A program made the translations under genes and the position numbers. The notes under the pieces are model-generated. The model did not search any database, was not told the DNA's origin, and saw nothing but the letters and a program-made list of their open reading frames with translations. Below, piece by piece: positions 16,562 to 24,712 of a stretch of 64,000 nucleotides of DNA. The stretch is from JAIQFL01 sp035501495 (GTDB lineage Bacteria; Acidobacteriota; Terriglobia; Bryobacterales; Bryobacteraceae), in NCBI GenBank assembly GCA_035501495.1, contig DATJWB010000208.1, forward strand, positions 1 to 64,000. Reading direction: 5' to 3'. Each line of letters opens with the position of its first letter. Within the stretch, counting starts at the first letter, position 1.

Positions 16562-17428
16562 CACCTCCAGGCCCGAGTCCAGGATTACCTTGTTCAATAG
16601 CAGGTAGAAGCTGTCGGCGTCTTTGGTGCGCAGCAGCAGGCCCTTGCCGTCGTTGCTCACTTTCGCCTCGACCACGTGGTCCTGCTGGAACAGGCGCGAG
16701 GCCAGCATGCCGGGGCGGTCGCAGCGCACCAGGATCTGCATGGGCTGCTCCTTCACCTCGTCGCGGACGCTGTGGATCTGGCCTTCCGCCACCACGTAGC
16801 CCTGGCTGAGCAGAATCACCTGGTCGGAGATGCGGTCCACCTCATGCAGGATGTGGCTCGAGACGATCACATGACGCCCCTGCAGTCCCCACTGCCGGAA
16901 CAGTTCGATGGCCTCCGAACGCGCCAAAGGGTCCAGACCGTTCAACGGCTCGTCCAGAACGACCACCTGTGGATCGTGCGCCGTGGCCTGCGCCAGCCGG
17001 GCGCGCTGCCGCATGCCCTTGCTGAAAGCCGCGACCGGCCGGTTGGCGGCGTCCTGTAATCCCACCAGGGCCAGCGCCGCCCAGGTGCGACGTTCGCACT
17101 CCGCGTTGCTCCAGCCGTACATCCGCAGGTAGGAATACACGAACTCGTACCCGGTCAGTCCCTTGGGAAAAGCATCGAACTGCGCGCAGTAACCTACCAT
17201 GCGGCAGAGCCGTTCGGGGTGGCTCGGCGCCACGCCCAGCACGCGGATTTCTCCCTGGGTGGGGCGGATCAGGCCGGTCAGCAGATTCATCAGGGTGGTC
17301 TTGCCCGATCCGTTGGGGCCCACCAGGCTGGTGATGCCCGGCGGAATCGAGAGGCTGACCTTGTTGATGCCCAGCACCTCACCGTAGAAGCGCGACACGT
17401 TGGCGAACGTGATCAGGTTTTCGCTCAC
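16484..17428 (-). CDS. ABC transporter ATP-binding protein
   Basis: 314 residues from a GTG at 17428 that overlaps the upstream permease stop (GTGA) and follows GGAGGT. Walker A is GPNGSGKTT, the signature is FSKGMRQRAR (a loose LSGGQ), Walker B is VVVLDEPLNGLD and the switch His is in VSSHIL. It is of the ABC-2/drug-export type (CcmA/NatA-like). The last residues, NSVYQYLIGMDGATI, are duplicated downstream. It is co-transcribed with both permeases and the second ATPase. Confidence 0.88.
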   Translation of the reverse strand: MSENLITFANVSRFYGEVLGINKVSLSIPPGITSLVGPNGSGKTTLMNLLTGLIRPTQGEIRVLGVAPSHPERLCRMVGYCAQFDAFPKGLTGYEFVYSYLRMYGWSNAECERRTWAALALVGLQDAANRPVAAFSKGMRQRARLAQATAHDPQVVVLDEPLNGLDPLARSEAIELFRQWGLQGRHVIVSSHILHEVDRISDQVILLSQGYVVAEGQIHSVRDEVKEQPMQILVRCDRPGMLASRLFQQDHVVEAKVSNDGKGLLLRTKDADSFYLLLNKVILDSGLEVESVAPADDDVNSVYQYLIGMDGATI

Positions 17429-18327
17429 CGCACCACCTCCATGCCGCGGATCTTGCGGGCCAGCATGTAGAAGCACACCAGGCAGAGCAGCGAAAGCGTG
17501 ATCCAGCTCCACGCCAGCGGCAGTTCCTCGCCCTGATTGACGGCGAAGAACGGAGCGCCCCCAGTGGTATTGTTGCTGCCTTCGAACAGCCACAACCAGA
17601 TGGAACCCACCAGGAACCGGACATTCAGCAGATACCCCCAGTTGGTGCGCTGCACGCCATTGATGATGGCGCCAAAGCCGGTGGCCACGAAGATGAAGCC
17701 GAAGATCAGTCCGCCGGCCGCCGGCTTCCACTTGACCCACGCCGACAGCGCCAACGCCATCAGCGAGAGAATCAGAATCCAGATCCACGAGCCGAAAAAG
17801 ATGCCGGTCGCGAAGCGGAGGTTTGCCGAAGTCCAGTCCCAGCCTTCCATGTAGCCCTGATACGCGAACACCAACAGCCCGGGCACCCAAGTCATCATCG
17901 AGAGCAAGATCATCAGCACCGACATCTTCCCCAGCACATATTCCACACGCGAAAAAGGACGTGCCAGGTAGAGCGCGAGACCGTTGTTCGCCAGATCGGG
18001 AGAGATTTGGCTGGGGCCGACAAACGCCGCCAGAAACAGCGCCAGGATGCACTGCCAGCCCAGCACCCGCAGGAAGAACCCAGCGTCAATCGAAATCAGA
18101 CGGTTGGCGCCTTGCGCCCCCAGAAAACTGAAGACGCTGGCATTGTGTTGCACGTAAATCAGCAGAAGAAAGATGAGCGGCGGCAGGAAGCTGGCGTAAA
18201 AGGCGATGGTGAGAAACTTGGAACGCTGGAGATCTTCGAACGCGTAGCGTGGAATCACCAGGAAGCGGCTCCACGACGGGGTCAGCGCGCCTTCATACGG
18301 CCGGTAGGTTTTCTTATAGACGGCCAT
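17425..18327 (-). CDS. ABC-2-type transporter permease
   Basis: 300 residues with six or so membrane helices (FYASFLPPLIFLLLIYV, ILILSLMALALSAWV, WITLSLLCLVCFYMLA). The cytoplasmic N terminus is MAVYKKTYRPYEG, a common start for this permease type. It overlaps the upstream ATPase gene by 14 bp and the downstream ATPase start by 4 bp, so it is a tight operon member. Confidence 0.85.
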   Translation of the reverse strand: MAVYKKTYRPYEGALTPSWSRFLVIPRYAFEDLQRSKFLTIAFYASFLPPLIFLLLIYVQHNASVFSFLGAQGANRLISIDAGFFLRVLGWQCILALFLAAFVGPSQISPDLANNGLALYLARPFSRVEYVLGKMSVLMILLSMMTWVPGLLVFAYQGYMEGWDWTSANLRFATGIFFGSWIWILILSLMALALSAWVKWKPAAGGLIFGFIFVATGFGAIINGVQRTNWGYLLNVRFLVGSIWLWLFEGSNNTTGGAPFFAVNQGEELPLAWSWITLSLLCLVCFYMLARKIRGMEVVR

Positions 18328-19246
18328 CGGCGGTCTCCATGGCTTTGAGGAAGATGTCCTCCAGCGAATCGCGTTTGCGGCTCAAGCGGCGGATCTGCAC
18401 CGACTGATCGGCGGCCACTTCATACAGCCGCCGGACCTCGAGGCCGTCGGGCAAGATCAGCTTGATGCGCCCCTGGACGCCAGGAGCGGTCTCGCAGCCC
18501 AGCTTTTCCACCGTGGCGAGGAACGAGCCGTTCACGCCGCCGCGCGTCTCGATTTCCAGGAAGCGTCGGTTGGCGCGGCGCTCCTCCTCCAGGTTGCAGA
18601 ACGCGGCCACGTTGCCGTCTTTCAGAATCAGCACCTGGTCGCAGCACTCTTCCACGTCGCGCAGCAGGTGCGAGGACAGGAGCAGTTGCAGGTCGCCACG
18701 GTCGCGAATCTCCTGAATGAGCTGGATCATGCGGCTGCGCGCAGGCGGATCGAGCCCGTTGGTCGGCTCGTCGAGAAACAGCAGCTTGGGACCGTGGGCG
18801 ATGGCCTGCGCCAGTTTCGCGGCCTGCTTCATGCCCAACGAGTAGGTCCCCAGGGGACGGTAGCGGACCTCGCCCAGCCCGACATAGAAAAACGCCTCGT
18901 GGGCGCGTTCCAGGGCATGTTCGCGTGGCAGACCCGCGAGTTCCGCCATCAGGCGCACGAAGTGCACGCCGCTCATGCCCGCAATGAAGGAGTCGTTCTC
19001 CGGCATGTAGCCGATGAGGCTGCGCACCTCGCGGGCATGGGTCCGGATGTCGCGGCCGAGGATTCGGGCGGTTCCCGCGGTGGGTTTGTGGAAACCCAGG
19101 AGCGTATTCAGAAGGGTGGATTTGCCGGCTCCGTTCGGCCCCAGCAGCCCGATGGCCTTACCGGTCAGCGAAGCTCTCAGGTTCTTGAGGATCGCGCGCT
19201 GGCCGAAGCGCACTTCCAAACCGTCCAGCTCGATCACTGAGTCCAT
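18314..19246 (-). CDS. ABC transporter ATP-binding protein
   Basis: 310 residues. Walker A is GPNGAGKST, the signature is YSLGMKQAAK, Walker B is LLFLDEPTNGLD and the switch motif is LLSSHLL. The C-terminal 90 residues form the regulatory tail usual in ABC-2 exporters. It starts just after the stop of the anti-sigma-like gene, with no clear ribosome site, so translation may depend on the upstream gene. It probably drives the permease at 17425. Confidence 0.87.
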   Translation of the reverse strand: MDSVIELDGLEVRFGQRAILKNLRASLTGKAIGLLGPNGAGKSTLLNTLLGFHKPTAGTARILGRDIRTHAREVRSLIGYMPENDSFIAGMSGVHFVRLMAELAGLPREHALERAHEAFFYVGLGEVRYRPLGTYSLGMKQAAKLAQAIAHGPKLLFLDEPTNGLDPPARSRMIQLIQEIRDRGDLQLLLSSHLLRDVEECCDQVLILKDGNVAAFCNLEEERRANRRFLEIETRGGVNGSFLATVEKLGCETAPGVQGRIKLILPDGLEVRRLYEVAADQSVQIRRLSRKRDSLEDIFLKAMETADGRL

Positions 19247-19250
19247 GCAT

Positions 19251-21758
19251 CTATTTCAACGCATTTTGAGGACGCGGTGTTCCCATGAAATGAGCAAACG
19301 GAACCGCGTTCCCCAAGGATCCCAGCAGATTTCCTCCCATCAGGTTGGACATGCCGCTCGAGAGATCGCCCGTGCCCGATATCGTGATCCGGTCGGGCTC
19401 GCCATAGGCAGCGATCATCATCGGCTTGACGTTGCTGAGATTTTTCAGGGCGTCCTGCGATCCCGCGGATTGCGGAGCGAACGCACCCAGCAAGCCGACC
19501 ACGGGTGCGAGCGTGGTGCCCAGCTTCTCGTAGATCAGGCCGGAGAAGTTGAAGTAGTGATCACGCGGCGTCATGGCAATGAACTGCGCCGAATGCGTGA
19601 TCGAAGTCCCCGCCGTCTTCATCTGCAGGGCGCGGGCCACCAGCACCCGGGTCGGACCGGCGATCAGGTATCCGTCGGCGAAGGTATAGTGCAGCTCAGT
19701 CAAAGGATTGCCGTCGCCGCTGGCAATCATGTAATAGGTGCGCCCGTCCACGACTTCCTGTCCGGTGCGAAGAGGCTTGTTTCCCGTGTTGGGGGCATCC
19801 TGATCGTGGGCCACAATCATCTTCTGCAAGGTGGCCTGAAGGCGCGCCGGATCGTAGACTTCCGTCACCAGCTTCCAGGACGGGACGGGGAAGGGCGGCC
19901 CGTCGAGCGAGAGCGAGAATTCGCCACCCAGGCTGGCGGCTAGGTCGTTGCGGATCTCTGGACCGGTCTCCTTCTGCACGTCGGACCGCGTACGGCCGGT
20001 GATCATCGGCAAATGGTCCACCATGCCCGTCACCTGGTCTACGATGGCCGAAGGGTTCTTCACTACAAAGGCGGTGACCAGCGTGGCGTCCGGCGATACG
20101 TAGTCGAGCGATCCCATGGGAGCGGGTTCCGCCAGCACGGCGGCGATGCCCGTCCGTGGGCCGTTAAACTCCAGGCTGGCGTTGGTCCGCAACTGGTTAT
20201 CGACTTCTTTCTGTTCGGCGATCAGGTAGCGGCCGCCCATGCCCACCGCGGACGCGCGATTGTTGGACATACGCGAGAAGTCGGCAGCCAGCAGAAGGCC
20301 GGCGCCTTTGGCGTAGGCGTCCGCGATCTTGGTATAGAACGCCGTGGTCTTGATGCCGGAGGGAGAATCGAGACTGGCAGCCAGCGATTCTACGGCGTCG
20401 GCCATGGGGCCGAACATGACCAGTCCGGGACGGGTCTCGATCGTCACTCCGGGAGCCTGCTTCTTCAGGAACTCAGGGAATCCATCCCGCCGGGTCTCCG
20501 CCAAAAAGACGGGGGCGCGCTGGCCATCGCCGGATTCTGCGCCTACGATCACGATCTCATCGCCGAGGTATTCGCTCGCGGTCCGCAGTTTCTCGATTAC
20601 CGGCTCGGCATTTATGCCTTTGGACGCCCACCAGGATTGCAGTTCCGGGCTCTCCGACATCTTCTGGTGGAGAACCGCCTGGGCTTCACCCAGATACTGG
20701 GCGAGATTCGGAATGCTGACGAAGAAGACGGTCGAAGCCGGCAGGCGATCCAGCAGAGGGCTGGAATAGCGCAACGCCGGCATATGGATCTGCTGCAGAT
20801 CGCTGCGCAGTGAGGCCAGTTGCTGCAGCAGGCGCTCGCGGTTGCGGCTCCAGGCGATATCGTCCTTCACCGCCACGGGCTCCAGGCTGGGACTCGTAAC
20901 CGCCTGTTCGCCCGGATGCAGGACCTTTTCCAGGTTTTCCTGCACTACGTGCACCTCGCCCTGGATCACAGACACGCGCGACCCCTTGACGCCGGAACTC
21001 ACGCTGAAGACGGTTCCGGTGACGGCCACGCGGCAATCGGCGGTGGCCACATAGAGATGGCCGGTCTTGCGCCGGGCGGCCTGTACGATCACGCTGCCGC
21101 GCGCCAGCCGGATGGTGAGATCGCTGCCGTCCTGGGTGGTGGAGACGCCCGAACGCTCGCGCAGTTCCACCTGCGAGCCGTCGCGCAGCACCAGCACGGC
21201 GTCGGAATTGGCGGCCGTGCGGAATTCGACTCCGTCCGGCAGAGGCTGGCCGGCGGCGAGCGGTTGGATCCCCGCCGCGGAGACCTCGTAGAGCGTGCCG
21301 TTGACCGTTTGGACGATCGCGTGGCCCGTGCGCGTGCCGAACTGATCGACACCGACCCAGATCGCGACGCCAGCAACGCTGGCGGCAACCGCGGCCCAGA
21401 CGTAGGCGCGGTGGGTGGAGCGGCGCGCGGCCGGCTGCACCGGCGGCATGGTCAGAACGCGGCCTTCATAGATCTTGCGGCAGGTGACGCAGGTGTGGAG
21501 ATGGTCCTTGAGGAGTGTGGCGCGGGCTTCCGGCAGGCGGCCGGCGCGGTAGTCGGGGATCAGCGCCTGGAAATCGGCGCATCCGCGGATGTGGTGGGGA
21601 AGATTGGCAGCTTCGGCCGAGATCTTGGCCCACACTCGCGAGGCGGCGGCTTCAATCACCGCCGGATCGGGGGTTTCTTCTCGGATTTCGGTCACGGCTC
21701 GCTCCAACTCAGGGTCGAGGGGGATGAATTCGGCGGGGTTGTTTTCGGCGGGTGTCAT
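19251..21758 (-). CDS. Giant FecR-like protein with zinc-finger anti-sigma N terminus
   Basis: 835 residues. Residues 50-95 hold an anti-sigma zinc-binding motif (Cys60, then H86-x3-C90-x2-C93). One membrane helix lies at about 119-137. Residues about 150-290 match a FecR domain (GRTGH omitted; seen are VLRDGSQVELRERSG, ARGSVIVQAARR, VAVTGTVFSVSSG and VIQGEVHVV). The remaining 540 residues are a periplasmic part I do not recognise, with paired sub-domains (LLLAADFSRM, GGRYLIAEQKE, FVVKNPSAIVDQV). The start overlaps the sigma-factor stop (ATGA). It likely holds the sigma factor and senses something in the periplasm. Length is far above ordinary anti-sigma factors. Confidence 0.8.
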   Translation of the reverse strand: MTPAENNPAEFIPLDPELERAVTEIREETPDPAVIEAAASRVWAKISAEAANLPHHIRGCADFQALIPDYRAGRLPEARATLLKDHLHTCVTCRKIYEGRVLTMPPVQPAARRSTHRAYVWAAVAASVAGVAIWVGVDQFGTRTGHAIVQTVNGTLYEVSAAGIQPLAAGQPLPDGVEFRTAANSDAVLVLRDGSQVELRERSGVSTTQDGSDLTIRLARGSVIVQAARRKTGHLYVATADCRVAVTGTVFSVSSGVKGSRVSVIQGEVHVVQENLEKVLHPGEQAVTSPSLEPVAVKDDIAWSRNRERLLQQLASLRSDLQQIHMPALRYSSPLLDRLPASTVFFVSIPNLAQYLGEAQAVLHQKMSESPELQSWWASKGINAEPVIEKLRTASEYLGDEIVIVGAESGDGQRAPVFLAETRRDGFPEFLKKQAPGVTIETRPGLVMFGPMADAVESLAASLDSPSGIKTTAFYTKIADAYAKGAGLLLAADFSRMSNNRASAVGMGGRYLIAEQKEVDNQLRTNASLEFNGPRTGIAAVLAEPAPMGSLDYVSPDATLVTAFVVKNPSAIVDQVTGMVDHLPMITGRTRSDVQKETGPEIRNDLAASLGGEFSLSLDGPPFPVPSWKLVTEVYDPARLQATLQKMIVAHDQDAPNTGNKPLRTGQEVVDGRTYYMIASGDGNPLTELHYTFADGYLIAGPTRVLVARALQMKTAGTSITHSAQFIAMTPRDHYFNFSGLIYEKLGTTLAPVVGLLGAFAPQSAGSQDALKNLSNVKPMMIAAYGEPDRITISGTGDLSSGMSNLMGGNLLGSLGNAVPFAHFMGTPRPQNALK

Positions 21759-22330
21759 GCCACTCCCTCCTGATAAGCTCGAAACTCTTTTTCCAAACGA
21801 TCGCGGGTGCGGGACAAGGTCACGGCCACTGTTCCCGGAGTGGTGTTCAGCAGGCGCGCGATTTCGGGATTCTCTTTTCCGTCAAAAAACCGGAGCATAA
21901 ACATCTCGGCAATTCTGGGATTGAGCCTGGCAAGGGCGCCGCGCAGCCAATCGCGGATCTCGCCCGACGATTGCGCCCGGTCCGGGCTGCGGTGCGCCGG
22001 TTCGGCCAACACCGGCTCCAACTCATCGAGCGGGATATGCCGGATGTTCTGGCGCGATCGGACCAGGTCGAGCGCGGCATTCACGGCCGAGCGGTGCAAA
22101 AAACTCGACATATTGCCGACCGGCTCGGCGCCGGGATCGCGCTTGAGCATCCTCAGAAACACGGTCTGGAGGACGTCTTCGGCATCGTCGGCGTTGCCGG
22201 TAATCCGGTAGGCCGCCCGGAATACCATCGCATGGTTTTCGCGGAAGATCCGCTCCAGATCCGTCGCGGACAAATTGGCCGATTCCATGGGGGCAGCCAT
22301 TATCGCTTTCATCCTATCAGGCTCTTCCAT
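21755..22330 (-). CDS. ECF-type RNA polymerase sigma factor
   Basis: Up to 191 residues. Region 2 is at about 28-95 (MVFRAAYRITGNADDAEDVL, QTVFLRML). Region 4 is at about 128-180 (LARLNPRIAEMFMLRFFDGK, ENPEIARLLNTTPGTVAVTL). Candidate ATG starts exist at 22330, at codon 7, and at the internal ATG beginning MAAPMESANL. TAGGAT lies 10 nt before the last, but I cannot choose between them. It is followed, with a 4-bp overlap, by the anti-sigma-like gene and then four ABC-transporter genes, which are its likely regulon or at least its operon. Confidence 0.87.
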   Translation of the reverse strand: MEEPDRMKAIMAAPMESANLSATDLERIFRENHAMVFRAAYRITGNADDAEDVLQTVFLRMLKRDPGAEPVGNMSSFLHRSAVNAALDLVRSRQNIRHIPLDELEPVLAEPAHRSPDRAQSSGEIRDWLRGALARLNPRIAEMFMLRFFDGKENPEIARLLNTTPGTVAVTLSRTRDRLEKEFRAYQEGVA

Positions 22331-22489
22331 TTACAAGACGGGCGAAGGTTTGGGGAATTAACACAGGGCACCCCGGTCGTACAGCGCCGGAGTCTGGCGT
22401 GCCGTTTTGGTGCCGTTCCGATCTATCTGGCAGTTTTCAGGACGTTTAGCAAACCGGATGGGTACCAGATGGTCGTCCCTTCCGCGGCC

Positions 22490-24694
22490 TCATCGCCGGC
22501 GGCCGCCTAATTGCAGCACCGCCGCATCTTTCGGCGGAACGCTGAGCCGAATGGCGTTGCCGCTGATTTCGGCGGCGGCATTGGACCAGACGTCCGTGGC
22601 TGATTGCCATGGCCCCCCGTCAGCCGTGATCGTGACGCTCTGCGTTTCGACCGTGGGATTGATGACCCAGAGATTGCTGCCGCCCTCGCCTTCGTGCAGG
22701 CGCGCGACAATCGCCGGGTTGGACACACTGACCCGCTGCTTGCGCGGCAGGAGCGACTGGAAGACGGCGCGTGTTTCCGGAGACGGCTTGCGGAAATACG
22801 CGGCGCCCGGAAAAGTGCCGATCAGTATCGTTCGGCCCTTGCCGAAGTGATTCTCCACCGCGGCGACCGAACCGTTCGCATACCAGCCCGCCGCTTTGCC
22901 GCTCGTCGGGCGGTAGGTCTGTTTGAAGAAGCGTCCGCCGATGTTTTTATCCCCGAGCCGCAGGGTGAGGTTCTCGAGAAGGTCGGGAGTGAAATCGACA
23001 TCGGCTTCAACAGCTCCGAACACATCAGCCAAGCCGAGGTTCGGCTGCGTGGCGCCCGCATGCCCGCCGTCGCCGAAATATCCGGGCACGCCTTCGGAAA
23101 TCAGCACGCCGCCGTTCTGTACGTATTGGCGGAGCCTGGCCGCGGTCCGGGTGGAGAGCATCGCCGGATAAGGAAGATACGCCGCGGGATACTCCTCAAT
23201 GTTGTCGATGTGCACCCAGTCGGGCTGGATGTTGGAGTCGAAGAACGCCCGGTAGGCGCCGCGTGCCGATTCGGCATAATAGGCGGTGTTGCCCTGCTGA
23301 GCGAAATTGAATCGTTCCGACTCCGGCACGAAGACGATGCCGATATCCCCTTTCACCGGATGCGACTTCCACAGGGAGGGGTGCGAATTGGTCCAGTGTG
23401 CCAGTCTGGCGGCCATCTCGGAGCGCGGTGTCGGTGAGCCATCCATGGCGTAGGGACCAAAAGCGCCGAAGAGCGGCCCATCCAACAACGGACGGAAGCG
23501 CACATAGAGCAGACCGGATACGCCGCCCGCAAGTGACATCATGCTCCACAGGCGCACATCGGTCTCGTCCGGTTTGCGTCCGTCTTCGAGGGGGCGGTTC
23601 ACCACTTCCGATTGCATCCACAGCGGCCCGCCCTGGAACTCGGAATGCCAGTAGGGCTTGCCGCGCGAGGCCGCGCGCACCAGGTCCACGGCATGAAACT
23701 GTTTCCAGGGCTCGCTGCCTTTGCGCGCCTCGACCCAGGTGAAGCCGTAGCTGTCCACCTCGGCCGCGGCGCGCCAATCATTGGTGGAAGCGGAGGGCAG
23801 CAGTTCGAGGGTATAGGCGATGCCGTGCATGGTGATCTTGTTCCTGGCGTCCACCGAGCGAATCACCTCGCGGCGCCAGCGCAGCAGTTCGTGAGCCCGA
23901 TCCTCGCGGAATTCCAGCCAGTCCAGCCAGTCGGGATAGGGGCCGCCGGCGCGGGGAGCCTCCACGTTCTCCCAATCGGCGAAGCTGTATCGCCGCCAGG
24001 CCTTCTCCAGCGCCTCCAGGCTGCCATATTTGTTGCGCAGCCATTTGCGGAATTCCGCCTGAGTCGCGGGGCAGTAGCAGTAGATGCGGCCGACACCCGA
24101 GCCGCGGTGCTCGTTGGGAATGTAGGCGCTGGATTGCGTCTGCGTGTAGTAGCTGCCGCCGCCGTTGGTATTGCCCTCGTTCCACAGGTCGTATCCGTAG
24201 ATCGCCGGGTGGTTGCGATAGCGGCTCGCCAGGGCTTTGAGGAAGGCTTCGGCGCGCGCCCGCACCTCGGGGTTGTCGAGGCACATGCCGGGAAATCCGC
24301 CGGTGGCACTGGAACCGGAGTACTCCGGGAAGCCTTTGAAGCCGTCCTGCGCTTCGAAGCGCGCCTGCGGATACATCTTGAACATCCACTCCGGAGCGGC
24401 GGTGATCATTTCCGCCAGGACGGTTTTGATTCCATTCCGGGCTTCGAGGTCCAGCATGCGATCATAATCGCGCCAGTCGTACTTGCCGGGCGCGACTTCG
24501 ACCGCGGACCACATCACCCAGTGGCGAAACATGTTCATGCCGTCCTTGGCAGCGGTTGCATGGTCGCGCTCCCAATCTTCTTCGGGTGGATTGGATTTGC
24601 GAAAGTAGACCGCGCCGTAGGGAAAGACCGGCTCCTGCGCGAATGCACAGGGGACAGCCAGAAACGAGACGAGAAAGAGAGGAAGGATTCGCAT
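22490..24694 (-). CDS. Exported GH42-like beta-galactosidase family protein
   Basis: 734 residues from the ATG at 24694 (GGAG about 9 nt upstream), with a signal peptide ending CAFAQ. Residues about 25-390 form a TIM barrel of GH42 type. The likely acid/base is Glu173 in YDLWNEGN and the likely nucleophile Glu352 in YWHSEFQGG. Residues about 430-640 resemble the trimerisation (glutamine-amidotransferase-like) domain (AARLRQYVQNGGVLISEGVP). The C terminus is a small beta domain. It probably releases galactose or arabinose units from plant polysaccharide. The upstream gene stops 19 bp away, so they form one operon. Confidence 0.85.
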   Translation of the reverse strand: MRILPLFLVSFLAVPCAFAQEPVFPYGAVYFRKSNPPEEDWERDHATAAKDGMNMFRHWVMWSAVEVAPGKYDWRDYDRMLDLEARNGIKTVLAEMITAAPEWMFKMYPQARFEAQDGFKGFPEYSGSSATGGFPGMCLDNPEVRARAEAFLKALASRYRNHPAIYGYDLWNEGNTNGGGSYYTQTQSSAYIPNEHRGSGVGRIYCYCPATQAEFRKWLRNKYGSLEALEKAWRRYSFADWENVEAPRAGGPYPDWLDWLEFREDRAHELLRWRREVIRSVDARNKITMHGIAYTLELLPSASTNDWRAAAEVDSYGFTWVEARKGSEPWKQFHAVDLVRAASRGKPYWHSEFQGGPLWMQSEVVNRPLEDGRKPDETDVRLWSMMSLAGGVSGLLYVRFRPLLDGPLFGAFGPYAMDGSPTPRSEMAARLAHWTNSHPSLWKSHPVKGDIGIVFVPESERFNFAQQGNTAYYAESARGAYRAFFDSNIQPDWVHIDNIEEYPAAYLPYPAMLSTRTAARLRQYVQNGGVLISEGVPGYFGDGGHAGATQPNLGLADVFGAVEADVDFTPDLLENLTLRLGDKNIGGRFFKQTYRPTSGKAAGWYANGSVAAVENHFGKGRTILIGTFPGAAYFRKPSPETRAVFQSLLPRKQRVSVSNPAIVARLHEGEGGSNLWVINPTVETQSVTITADGGPWQSATDVWSNAAAEISGNAIRLSVPPKDAAVLQLGGRRR

Positions 24695-24712
24695 TGGCAA
24701 GTACTCCGGGGT

